Positions 1 through 5,427 of a stretch of DNA of 5,427 nt are shown here, one piece after another. Within the stretch, counting starts at the first letter, position 1. The number at the start of each line of letters is the position of its first letter. The translations under genes and the position numbers were made by a program. The stretch comes from JAFGPJ01 sp964612465 (GTDB lineage: Bacteria; Planctomycetota; Phycisphaerae; Sedimentisphaerales; Anaerobacaceae): NCBI GenBank assembly GCA_964612465.1, contig CAZTDF010000264.1, positions 1 to 5,427 of the forward strand, in the 5' to 3' direction. The notes beneath the pieces were generated by a model. The model was not told where the DNA came from, searched no databases, and was given only the letters and a program-made list of their open reading frames with translations.

Positions 1-15
1 CTCTAATATATCGCT

Positions 16-963
16 ATGCAGAAGTTTCTTAACAGGATAATTTGCGGCGATTGTATAGAGGTTCTGGGCAAGGTCGATGAACCTTTTGCCGACCTTATCT
101 TTGCCGATCCGCCGTTCAATATCGGCTACAAGTACGACAAGTACTACGACAAGGTCAAAAAGAAAAACTACATCGCTTGGACGAAAGAGTGGATGAACAT
201 CTGCAAAAATGTCCTCAAGCCGCACGGCTCATTCTACATCGCCATAGGCGACGATTATGCTGCGAACGTAAAAATCCTCGCCGACGAACTTGGCCTGATT
301 ATGCGAAACTGGATAATATGGCATTACACCTTCGGCCAGCAGACAAAAACCAAATTCGCACGGGCGCACACACATATTTTTTACTTTGTCAACGACGAGA
401 CCAATTTCATTTTTAACGACTATGCGGTCCGCGTTCCTTCGGACAGGCAGCTCATATATAACGACAAACGCGCCAATCCCGTGGGTAAGATGCCCGATGA
501 CGTTTGGGGCGGATATCCGCGGGTGTGCGGAACATTTAAGGAACGTGCTGGCTGGCATCCCTGTCAGATGCCGGAAAGCCTGCTGAAGAGAATCATAGCG
601 GCAAGCTCGAATCCGGGCGACTGCGTGCTCGATCCTTTCAGCGGCTCGGGAACAACAGCAGCAGCAGCGTGTCAATTGGGAAGGGGCTATGTCGGCGTGG
701 AAATCTCTGAAAAGTATGTCGAAAATTCAAAAAAACGGCTGGCCCAATTGAAAAAACAACGTTCAAGTGACCTTTTTTTCAACGTTACTGAACTGGATGA
801 ACTAAAGCGGCTTTCGATTGATATCAGAAGAACACCAAGAGAAATCGTTGCAGACAAAGACTTACTGAAGCATTTCACAAATCAACTTGCGGTGCGAATG
901 AACAAGCAAATGCAATACAGCGAAAAGGTTGTAGCAATGGCTTTAAAGGATTTGCCCGGTTGA
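16..963 (+). CDS. Site-specific DNA methyltransferase (N6-adenine/N4-cytosine type, beta-class-like order)
   Basis: A 315-aa protein that should transfer a methyl group from S-adenosylmethionine to an exocyclic amino group of adenine or cytosine in a specific DNA site. Catalytic motif IV is DPPF at residues 31-34, and the AdoMet-binding motif DPFSGSGTT is at 206-214. Motif IV before motif I, with a long possible target-recognition region (about 60-190) between them, is the beta-class order of the N6_N4_Mtase family. A DPPF rather than SPPY motif favours adenine, by family knowledge. Residues from about 245 to the end form a charged, helical-looking extension that I do not recognise. An in-frame TAA at 4-6 makes ATG 16 the earliest ATG start; no clear ribosome site is visible in the 15 bases before it. 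No restriction endonuclease is seen, so it may be an orphan enzyme, but upstream DNA is not visible. Its stop overlaps the start of lnt, suggesting one transcript. Confidence 0.93.
   Translation: MQKFLNRIICGDCIEVLGKVDEPFADLIFADPPFNIGYKYDKYYDKVKKKNYIAWTKEWMNICKNVLKPHGSFYIAIGDDYAANVKILADELGLIMRNWIIWHYTFGQQTKTKFARAHTHIFYFVNDETNFIFNDYAVRVPSDRQLIYNDKRANPVGKMPDDVWGGYPRVCGTFKERAGWHPCQMPESLLKRIIAASSNPGDCVLDPFSGSGTTAAAACQLGRGYVGVEISEKYVENSKKRLAQLKKQRSSDLFFNVTELDELKRLSIDIRRTPREIVADKDLLKHFTNQLAVRMNKQMQYSEKVVAMALKDLPG
945..950 (+). promoter_or_regulatory. Ribosome binding site choosing the TTG start of lnt
   Basis: AAAGGA lies inside the end of the methyltransferase gene, 9 nt before TTG 960. It lies 24 nt before the in-frame ATG at 975, too far to serve that codon. 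This favours the TTG start and a 4-nt TTGA overlap with the upstream stop, the usual geometry of translational coupling. Confidence 0.6.
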
Positions 964-2591
964 AAAATGTACGGATGAAAAAAAATCTGTTCGTTGCTCT
1001 GCCATTTATCGGCACTGCCGTGATGCTGACGGTGATTCAGGCTCCGATAGGCCTGGCGCCGCTGGCGTGGGTGGCGTTTGTGCCTTTTATTATTGCCTGT
1101 TCGCCGAAGGCCAGGATCCGGCGGTTATTTCTTTTCGGCTACGTTATTTCACTCTGTTACTGGCTGGGCAATTTGTACTGGGTCGCCCCGGTGACGATTG
1201 TCGGCTGGCTTTTGTTCTGCCTGTACACGGCGTTGCTATGGCCCGTTTTGGCGCTGTGTCTGCGTTACTGCAGAGCAAAGAAGGTACCGTTGTTTTTGGC
1301 CGTGGGCGTGCTCGTTGTCGGTGTCGAACGGATGCAGGGCTTCTTTTTGGGCGGTTTTTTCTGGCGATTTCTGGCCCACAGCCAGTATAAAAACGTCACG
1401 CTGATTCAAATCGCTGATATTTTTGGTGCTGGCGGTGTTTCTTTTCTGATAGCTATGGTCAACGGGCTGCTGGCTGAGCTGATCGTGACCGTTCGCCAAA
1501 AGAAGGGTTTGACACTTATCCAGTTTGCCGGCACTGCGATAGTTTGTGCCGCGGTAGTTGGCGCCTTTGCCTATGGGTGGTGGCGGATCGACCAGGAGCA
1601 GGAATTTGTAACAGAAGGGCCGCTAGCGGCGTCGCTTCAATCAAATGTCCCTCAGTCTGTCAAAAGGACGTTCGAGTCAGGCGACGTTTTATTCACAAGC
1701 CTGATGGAGCAGAGCAAGACCGCCGCCCAGGCTGGAGCCGAGCTGATAGTCTGGCCCGAGACGATGGTGCAGGCTACGTTAAATCCCGAAGTGCTGAGAC
1801 TTTTAGATCCTTCTGATCCCAGGAATGTTTTTGATAAGGCGCTTCGGGAACACGCGAAAGATACTGCTTTTGTACTCGTTGGTGCATACGGGGGCAGCCC
1901 CAAAATAGAGAACAATTTCGAAATCCGAATGATTCAGAGGTTCAATTCGGCTTTTATGTACAAGAGAAACGGTGACAAAGCGAAGGAAGTTTACAACAAA
2001 ATCCACCTGGTGCCATTCGGGGAAGTATTGCCGTTAAGGAAGTCTCTGTCGTGGTTTTATGAGCTGCTGATGAAGGTCAAGTTCATCCCTTATAATTTTG
2101 ATTATTCACTCGATTATGGCAGCGAATACACGATTTTCAAGATGACAGGCCAAGGTCCAGAAGCCCAGGCGTACAAATTCGGTGTAATGATTTGTTATGA
2201 GGACACCGTCCCTGAGATCGGACGAAGATTTGCTTTGGACGAGCACGGCAGGAAGAGACTCGACTGGCTGGTGAATATCAGCAACGATGGCTGGTTCGTT
2301 CGATTCGAGGACGAAGAAATAGTACCGAGCGCGGAACTTGCCCAGCATGCGGCGGTTTGTGTGTTCCGCGCGGTCGAGAACCGGCTTGCCGTCCTGCGAA
2401 GTGTCAACACCGGCATCAGTTGTCTGATAGACAGTGCCGGACGCATAAGAAACGGTTTTATAGCGGGTGACTTACCCGTAGATGCAAAAGACCGGACTGG
2501 CATGGCGGGATGGTTCGTCGAAAGAATACCCATCGATAACAGGGCAACTATTTTCAGCAAATACGGCGAATGGCTGGATTTTTGTTGTGAA
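960..2591 (+). CDS. lnt: Apolipoprotein N-acyltransferase, 3' end lost in assembly gap
   Basis: Lnt adds the third acyl chain, taken from a phospholipid, to the N-terminal cysteine of lipoproteins on the periplasmic side of the inner membrane. 544 residues are visible. The first ~215 hold several hydrophobic membrane segments. A nitrilase-type (CN hydrolase) domain follows from about 222. The triad is present: Glu267 in WPET, Lys347 in NKIHLVPFGE and Cys412 in MICYED. The family marker NISNDGWF follows. Glu355 sits eight residues after the Lys, as in E. coli Lnt. The visible part stops just after SKYGEW, where E. coli Lnt enters its final membrane helix, so roughly the last 20-40 residues are missing. 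The Trp that follows NIPQSLK in E. coli Lnt is Arg236 here (alignment from memory). The start may be TTG 960 (good ribosome site) or ATG 975. Residues apparently encoded after the N run, to 2765, do not belong to this protein. Confidence 0.95.
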
Positions 2592-2691
2592 NNNNNNNNN
2601 NNNNNNNNNNNNNNNNNNNNNNNNNNNNNNNNNNNNNNNNNNNNNNNNNNNNNNNNNNNNNNNNNNNNNNNNNNNNNNNNNNNNNNNNNNN
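2592..2691. other. Assembly gap, exactly 100 N
   Basis: One hundred consecutive N form the conventional placeholder for a scaffold gap of unknown length. The sequence on the left is the end of the Lnt catalytic domain. The sequence on the right is already inside a HEAT-repeat protein in a different frame. At least the end of lnt and the beginning of the HEAT gene are missing, and whole genes could be. The adjacency of the two flanks depends on scaffolding and cannot be confirmed here. Confidence 0.98.
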
Positions 2692-3565
2692 GGAAGCCTA
2701 TCGGATTATACAAAATGCTCTGGCCGATACCAATCCGGTGGCCAGAGTTAATGCTGTCGAAGTGATCGCCACTACCGGACAAATTAAATTGATGCCTAAT
2801 GTACTGAGGCTTCTTCAGGATGAATTTACACCTGTGAGATTTGCAGCGGCTTTGGCTGTAGGCGATATGCAATACTCTCCAGCGAAAAACTCGGTGAGCC
2901 CATTGTTGAAGGATAAAGATATAAATGTAATTGTTGCAGCCTCTTATGCGATGGGGAGGCTTGGCTCGGCCGAGTATTTCGAAGTTATTCGCAAAGCGCT
3001 AAACAGCAACGATCAGACGGTTAGAGCGAACGCTGCTTTTCTGCTCGGGAAAGTGGGGGGCAAAGGCTCATTGAATTTACTCAAATCGGCACAGGAAGAT
3101 AAAAATAGCAATGATAAGGTCAGGTTTCAAATATTAGAGGCCAGGGCCAGACTTGGTGATGATGAGGTATTACAAAAGTTATGGGCAATAGTTTACAGTG
3201 CTTTTGCAGATGACAGGATTATGGGCATAAGGGCAATGGGGCTTCTTGGCACTTCAAAGGCCAGAGATATCCTGGTTACCAAGTTGGATGATAATGTATT
3301 AGAAGTTCGCCTGGCAGCCGCCGGGCAACTTGGCAGGCTTCGGGACAGAATCGGTGAAACGGAAGTACTCGATGTTTTCGAAAAAAATCTCACTGTCGGT
3401 CTGGATAGGGAGGCAGGCGAGCGGGCCAACGTGCTTACTGCGCTGGCAATCGGTGAAATATGCACACCGGCCCTGGAAAAAAATCTGCCCCAGCTACTGA
3501 AAAATGAGTCGAAATTTGTGCGTATTGCAGCCGCTAAGGCCGTTTTTCAGTGTAAAATGAACTAA
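2692..3565 (+). CDS. HEAT-repeat protein, 5' end lost in assembly gap
   Basis: About 290 residues are visible, nearly all in HEAT-like (PBS-lyase type) repeats of about 31-35 residues. I count about nine units, for example those around ALADTNPVARVNA, LDDNVLEVRLAAAGQLG and LLKNESKFVRIAAAKAV. Each has the typical Asp before a V-R-x-x-A-A helix and a following L-G turn. Such solenoids bind protein partners and have no enzymatic activity of their own; the partner is unknown. The frame is open from base 2693 to the gap, and the first visible residues (about 2693-2737) already fit a repeat. GTG 2738 is therefore an internal codon, not the start. The missing N-terminus could carry a signal or lipoprotein sequence, which cannot be judged. 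The gene ends at TAA 3563-3565, followed by a long non-coding stretch with no convincing terminator. Confidence 0.85.
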
Positions 3566-3651
3566 ATAGCACCTGAAAATCGTTTGTTATCAGACGTGGC
3601 ATCGTGGATTTTTACCGTGCATTTTAATTTAGGCTATTTACCAAAAATAAC

Positions 3652-3680
3652 TTGACCTTTCCGAGTTTTAAGCGTACAAT
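3652..3680 (+). promoter_or_regulatory. Sigma70-type promoter for the leader RNA and coiled-coil gene
   Basis: A -35 box TTGACC (3652-3657) and a -10 box TACAAT (3675-3680) are separated by exactly 17 nt. Each matches the consensus at five of six positions. Transcription should start near 3687, giving a 5' leader of about 225 nt before TTG 3912. The rest of the region from 3566 to 3651 is AT-rich and shows no gene. Its only feature is an 8-bp inverted repeat (TAAATAGC at 3563-3570, GCTATTTA at 3633-3640) with arms 62 nt apart. Confidence 0.75.
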
Positions 3681-3686
3681 CATACT

Positions 3687-3860
3687 ATACACATAATATC
3701 AGGGCTTGGGTTCCCATTTAGCGACCCGGCATGAATTAAGCCGGATCCCAAGCACCTAAACGTGTTTGGGAGCCTGTATTAGGCTCGAACCTATTTGGTC
3801 GAGGGGTAGAATGGAGCCTCCCCTAATGTCCTTTTATATGTTTGGGGCGCCCTGTGATAA
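3687..3860 (+). ncRNA. Candidate structured leader RNA or small RNA, class not recognised
   Basis: A compact region starting at the predicted transcription start and full of complementary segments. A closing helix joins CAGGGC (3700-3705) to GCCCTG (3849-3854), extended by TAT/ATA past a 2-nt bulge. Inside it are: GCTTGGG (3704-3710) with CCCAAGC (3747-3753), containing a CCGGC/GCCGG hairpin (3726-3744); CCTAAA/TTTGGG around a CGTG tetraloop (3755-3770); GAGCCT/AGGCTC with a 5-nt loop (3770-3786); and AGGGG/CCCCT (3802-3824). The first two helices share two bases at 3704-3705, so one is shortened. No U-tract follows, so the RNA most likely continues into the coiled-coil gene as a 5' leader. 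I found no hallmark of tmRNA, SRP RNA, RNase P RNA or a riboswitch I know. A 6S-like RNA processed from the transcript is a weaker alternative. Pairings were read by eye, with no energy calculation. Confidence 0.5.
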
Positions 3861-3898
3861 GTTAAGGGGTGTATTGAAAAGAAAACACAAATTTACTG

Positions 3899-3905
3899 AA
3901 AGGAG
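3899..3905 (+). promoter_or_regulatory. Strong ribosome binding site fixing a TTG start
   Basis: AAAGGAG lies 6 nt before TTG 3912. The nearby ATG at 3907-3909 is followed after one codon by TGA, so it cannot start the protein. Six of these bases (AAAGGA, 3899-3904) are complementary to TCCTTT at 3829-3834 in the leader. Confidence 0.8.
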
Positions 3906-3911
3906 CATGTT

Positions 3912-4793
3912 TTGAGTACTCTTACTAAGGTTTTAATAGTTCTACTGACAATCGCCTCAATTTTCCTCTGCGGTATAGTAGTAACTTATGTTGCAACCGC
4001 CGACGATTACAAACAGAAATACGACAGCCTATTCAATGGTTATCAGGCTGCGAAGAAGAATGAGGACAATGCAAAGACACAGTTGAACAATACGATTGAG
4101 GAAAAAGACAGGGACACAGAAAAGTTGGGAGAACAGATTGCCTCGCTCGAAGAACAAATTAACAAGCTGAAGAGCGATCTCGCGAATGCTGAAAGAAATA
4201 GAGATCTTGCAAATCGGAAAGTCAATGACTGGGTAGCAATAGTAAAGGATTTCTCCAAAACTATCGAAAATAACGAGAAGCTGACAAAAGATGCCCTCAC
4301 TGAGCGGGACTTGAAGGAGGCTGAGCTGATCAAGCAGGACAAAGAGCTCAAAGACACCACAGCGGCTCTCATGGAGAATATGGCGATAGTAAAGCAGTTA
4401 CAGGAAGGATCTAAACGCCTGCTCGAAGAAAAAACCGAGCTGCAAAACAAGCTGGACCAGTACTTGCGACAATTTGGCAAAGCTATCGCCGAACCGATGC
4501 CGGTTACAGCGATTCAAGAAGCAGTTAGTTTGGTACCACCCACCAAAGATATCGATTTGAATGGGTCGATAACCGAAATTGATTTGAAAAATCTTCTTGC
4601 CGAAATATCCATCGGTACGGCAGATGGTGTCAAGGAGGGTATGAGATTTCATCTGACTCGTGGCGATAAGTTTATTTGTGATATTGTGATTTTGGACGTT
4701 TGGCCTGAGAAGGCAGTTGGCTGGATCGAGCTTCTACAGGACCAACCGCGGGATCAGCCGAGAATAGACGATAAAGTCAGCACTAATTTGTAG
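3912..4793 (+). CDS. Membrane-anchored coiled-coil protein, MreC-like in layout
   Basis: A 293-aa protein with a short N-terminal tail and one hydrophobic segment (residues about 6-28) that should act as an uncleaved inner-membrane anchor. A long, charged, Glu/Lys/Leu-rich coiled coil (about 31-190) follows, then a Pro-containing linker (about 194-215). A small beta-type C-terminal domain (about 217-285) begins GSITEID and contains IGTADGVKEG near 234-243, a glycine turn common in small beta-barrel domains. No enzymatic residues are evident. TM anchor, coiled coil and terminal beta domain is the general plan of MreC, the periplasmic scaffold of the rod-shape complex, and mreB lies 312 nt downstream. 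I see no MreC signature sequence and only one beta domain, so the likeness is architectural. It could also be an unrelated envelope protein. The TTG start is set by the ribosome site at 3899. It probably shares a transcript with the 52-aa gene downstream. Confidence 0.82.
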   Translation: MSTLTKVLIVLLTIASIFLCGIVVTYVATADDYKQKYDSLFNGYQAAKKNEDNAKTQLNNTIEEKDRDTEKLGEQIASLEEQINKLKSDLANAERNRDLANRKVNDWVAIVKDFSKTIENNEKLTKDALTERDLKEAELIKQDKELKDTTAALMENMAIVKQLQEGSKRLLEEKTELQNKLDQYLRQFGKAIAEPMPVTAIQEAVSLVPPTKDIDLNGSITEIDLKNLLAEISIGTADGVKEGMRFHLTRGDKFICDIVILDVWPEKAVGWIELLQDQPRDQPRIDDKVSTNL

Positions 4794-4826
4794 AAAACGC
4801 AATTTTGATTAATTGTGTTGCTATGT

Positions 4827-4830
4827 GAGG
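4827..4830 (+). promoter_or_regulatory. Ribosome binding site of the 52-aa gene
   Basis: GAGG lies 7 nt before ATG 4838, a normal distance. It supports translation of the short reading frame that follows. Confidence 0.55.
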
Positions 4831-4837
4831 TTGAAAT

Positions 4838-4996
4838 ATGAGTCCCGTAGTACAGAGTCGTGGTAAAAAAATAACGGCAGCCGATAATCTTTATACGGTC
4901 ATTCTTGCTGTGGCATTTTGTGTACTTCTTGCTACGGCAGTGTTTGTCGCCTATCAATGTTACACACAGTACGAAACAATTTTTAAAATACAGTAG
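4838..4996 (+). CDS. Small single-pass membrane protein (52 aa)
   Basis: A short frame from ATG 4838 to TAG 4994-4996 encoding 52 residues. The N-terminal tail is basic (R8, K10, K11) and precedes ADNLYT. One clear membrane helix follows (about 19-40, rich in V, L, A and F), then a short tail, CYTQYETIFKIQ, with four aromatic residues. By the positive-inside rule the N-terminus should be cytoplasmic. It has a GAGG ribosome site, begins 44 nt after the coiled-coil gene, and leaves only 109 nt before mreB, so it fits an operon. I recall similar short ADNLYT-type one-helix proteins in planctomycetes, but this is memory, not a search. It is far too small for MreD (usually about 160 aa with several helices). 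A role as a small partner of the coiled-coil protein or of MreB is inference. Confidence 0.72.
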   Translation: MSPVVQSRGKKITAADNLYTVILAVAFCVLLATAVFVAYQCYTQYETIFKIQ

Positions 4997-5001
4997 CCGA
5001 A

Positions 5002-5048
5002 TCGCTATTGACAATAACTCTCTCGGCAGTTATATAACAAGATAGCGA
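5002..5048. repeat. Two nested inverted repeats over the mreB promoter
   Basis: The outer arms TCGCTAT (5002-5008) and ATAGCGA (5042-5048) are perfect 7-bp complements. The inner arms ATAACT (5014-5019) and AGTTAT (5028-5033) are perfect 6-bp complements around an 8-nt loop. The two are almost co-centred, near 5024. They cover the -35 box, the spacer and the -10 box. In DNA this could be an operator. In read-through RNA from upstream it would form an interrupted hairpin, but no T-tract follows to make it an intrinsic terminator. Confidence 0.5.
5008..5036 (+). promoter_or_regulatory. Candidate sigma70 promoter of mreB
   Basis: A perfect -35 box TTGACA (5008-5013) is followed 17 nt later by TATATA (5031-5036), four of six matches to the -10 consensus. 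A TATAAC at 5033-5038 matches better but has a 19-nt spacer. Transcription would start near 5043 and leave a leader of about 60 nt. mreB could therefore be expressed apart from the two genes before it. Confidence 0.55.
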
Positions 5049-5092
5049 AGCAGGAATTTTAAGCTCTCCAAAAGTTTAAATTGGTAACTCAG

Positions 5093-5099
5093 AAAGGAG
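5093..5099 (+). promoter_or_regulatory. Ribosome binding site choosing the GTG start of mreB
   Basis: AAAGGAG lies 6 nt before GTG 5106. It supports this start over the later in-frame ATG codons at 5139 and 5145, which would remove residues that align with the usual MreB N-terminus. Confidence 0.75.
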
Positions 5100-5105
5100 T
5101 CGAAA

Positions 5106-5427
5106 GTGCTACTGGACACAGTCTTAGGTTGGTTCAGTATGGATATGGGTATCGACCTGGGCACCTGTACTACCCTTGTTTGTGTCCGCGACAAAGGTAT
5201 CGTCCTCAATGAACCCTCAGTCGTTGCTGTCCGCAAAGGAACCAATATCGTCCTGAACAACGGCGAAGCTGTCGGGCTGGTTGCTCGTGAAATGTTAGGC
5301 AAAACACCGGGCTCGATCAGCGCTATCAGGCCTCTCAAGGACGGCGTAATCAGCGACTTCGAAATCACCGAAGCGATGTTGAGCTATTTTATCCGGAAAG
5401 TTCACGGCAGAGGCGGGCTTGTCAGGC
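5106..5427 (+). CDS. mreB: Rod-shape-determining protein MreB, N-terminal part (cut by window end)
   Basis: MreB is the bacterial actin homologue. It polymerises with ATP under the inner membrane and guides lateral peptidoglycan synthesis with MreC, MreD, RodA and PBP2. 107 residues are visible out of about 340-350 usual for the family. The phosphate-1 loop GIDLGTCTTL is at residues 15-24, with the conserved Asp17. It is followed by GIVLNEPSVVAVRKG, MLGKTPGSISAIRPLKDGVISDFE and YFIRKVH, all diagnostic of MreB. The hydrophobic N-terminal stretch (LLDTVLGWF) could be the short membrane-binding segment known in some MreBs. Cys21 occupies a position that is often Ala in this loop (for example DLGTANT in E. 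coli). The start is GTG 5106, set by a strong ribosome site. The presence of mreB implies a peptidoglycan wall and an elongation machinery. Confidence 0.96.
   Translation, partial: MLLDTVLGWFSMDMGIDLGTCTTLVCVRDKGIVLNEPSVVAVRKGTNIVLNNGEAVGLVAREMLGKTPGSISAIRPLKDGVISDFEITEAMLSYFIRKVHGRGGLVR

Noticed and set aside
2738..2740. GTG 2738 as the start of the HEAT-repeat protein
   Set aside because: The frame is open upstream to the gap and those residues already fit a HEAT repeat; no ribosome site precedes the GTG.
2720..2745. Inverted repeat CTGGCC/GGCCAG
   Set aside because: It lies inside the HEAT coding region, is only 6 bp, and is explained by repeated Ala/Arg-type codons.
2195..2872. Long minus-strand frame across the gap
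   Set aside because: It is antisense to lnt and the HEAT gene, owes part of its length to N, and shows no protein family character.
3563..3640. Terminator after the HEAT-repeat gene
   Set aside because: The 8-bp TAAATAGC/GCTATTTA repeat has arms 62 nt apart and no GC-rich stem or T-tract, so it is not an intrinsic terminator.
3687..3860. tmRNA, SRP RNA, RNase P RNA, or a c-di-GMP riboswitch
   Set aside because: Short matches such as CAGGGC and CCTAAAC recall the c-di-GMP-I aptamer, but the conserved core is absent. No tRNA-like end, SRP GGAAG core or RNase P core motif is seen.
3907..3909. ATG 3907 as a start codon
   Set aside because: It reads ATG TTT TGA, a two-codon frame; the TTG at 3912 opens the long frame with ideal spacing.
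4043..4480. Minus-strand Ser/Phe-rich frame opposite the coiled-coil gene
   Set aside because: It is the antisense shadow of Glu/Lys-rich codons; low-complexity composition and no ribosome site.
4798..4817. Hairpin CGCAATT/AATTGTG after the coiled-coil gene as a terminator
   Set aside because: The stem is AT-rich with a G-U pair and no T-tract; the 52-aa gene's ribosome site follows within 10 nt.

Overview
The window looks like a draft (probably metagenome-derived) contig from a Gram-negative-type bacterium, most likely a planctomycete close to Phycisphaerae/Sedimentisphaerales. This placement rests on remembered family style, not a search: the MreB N-terminus, the HEAT-repeat protein, and the one-TM coiled-coil protein followed by a tiny one-TM protein all look planctomycetal. 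Apolipoprotein N-acyltransferase (Lnt) implies a two-membrane envelope with triacylated lipoproteins. All supported genes are on the + strand.

Left part (1-2591): a beta-class-like DNA methyltransferase (16-963) overlaps by 4 nt the start of lnt (960-2591). Lnt keeps its Glu-Lys-Cys catalytic triad, but its last membrane helix is lost in a run of exactly 100 N (2592-2691). The apparent reading frame that crosses the N run to 2765 is an artefact. A different gene, in another frame, is already running on the far side.

Middle (2692-3565): the 3' part of a protein made almost wholly of HEAT-like repeats. Its true start lies in or before the gap.

Right part (3566-5427) is a cell-shape/envelope locus. 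A consensus-like sigma70 promoter (TTGACC-17-TACAAT) drives a leader of about 225 nt that is unusually rich in complementary segments: a long-range closing helix, several hairpins and at least two mutually exclusive pairings. The leader runs into a TTG-started, one-TM, coiled-coil protein with a small C-terminal beta-type domain, which is MreC-like in layout. A 52-aa single-TM protein follows, and then, behind its own candidate promoter (TTGACA-17-TATATA) set inside two nested inverted repeats, mreB (GTG start, cut by the window end). I infer that the coiled-coil and small proteins work with MreB at the inner membrane, and that the leader RNA controls their expression.

The most novel candidates are the structured leader, the MreC-like protein plus 52-aa membrane protein upstream of mreB, and the nested palindrome over the mreB promoter. 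No mobile element, CRISPR array, tRNA or rRNA was seen.
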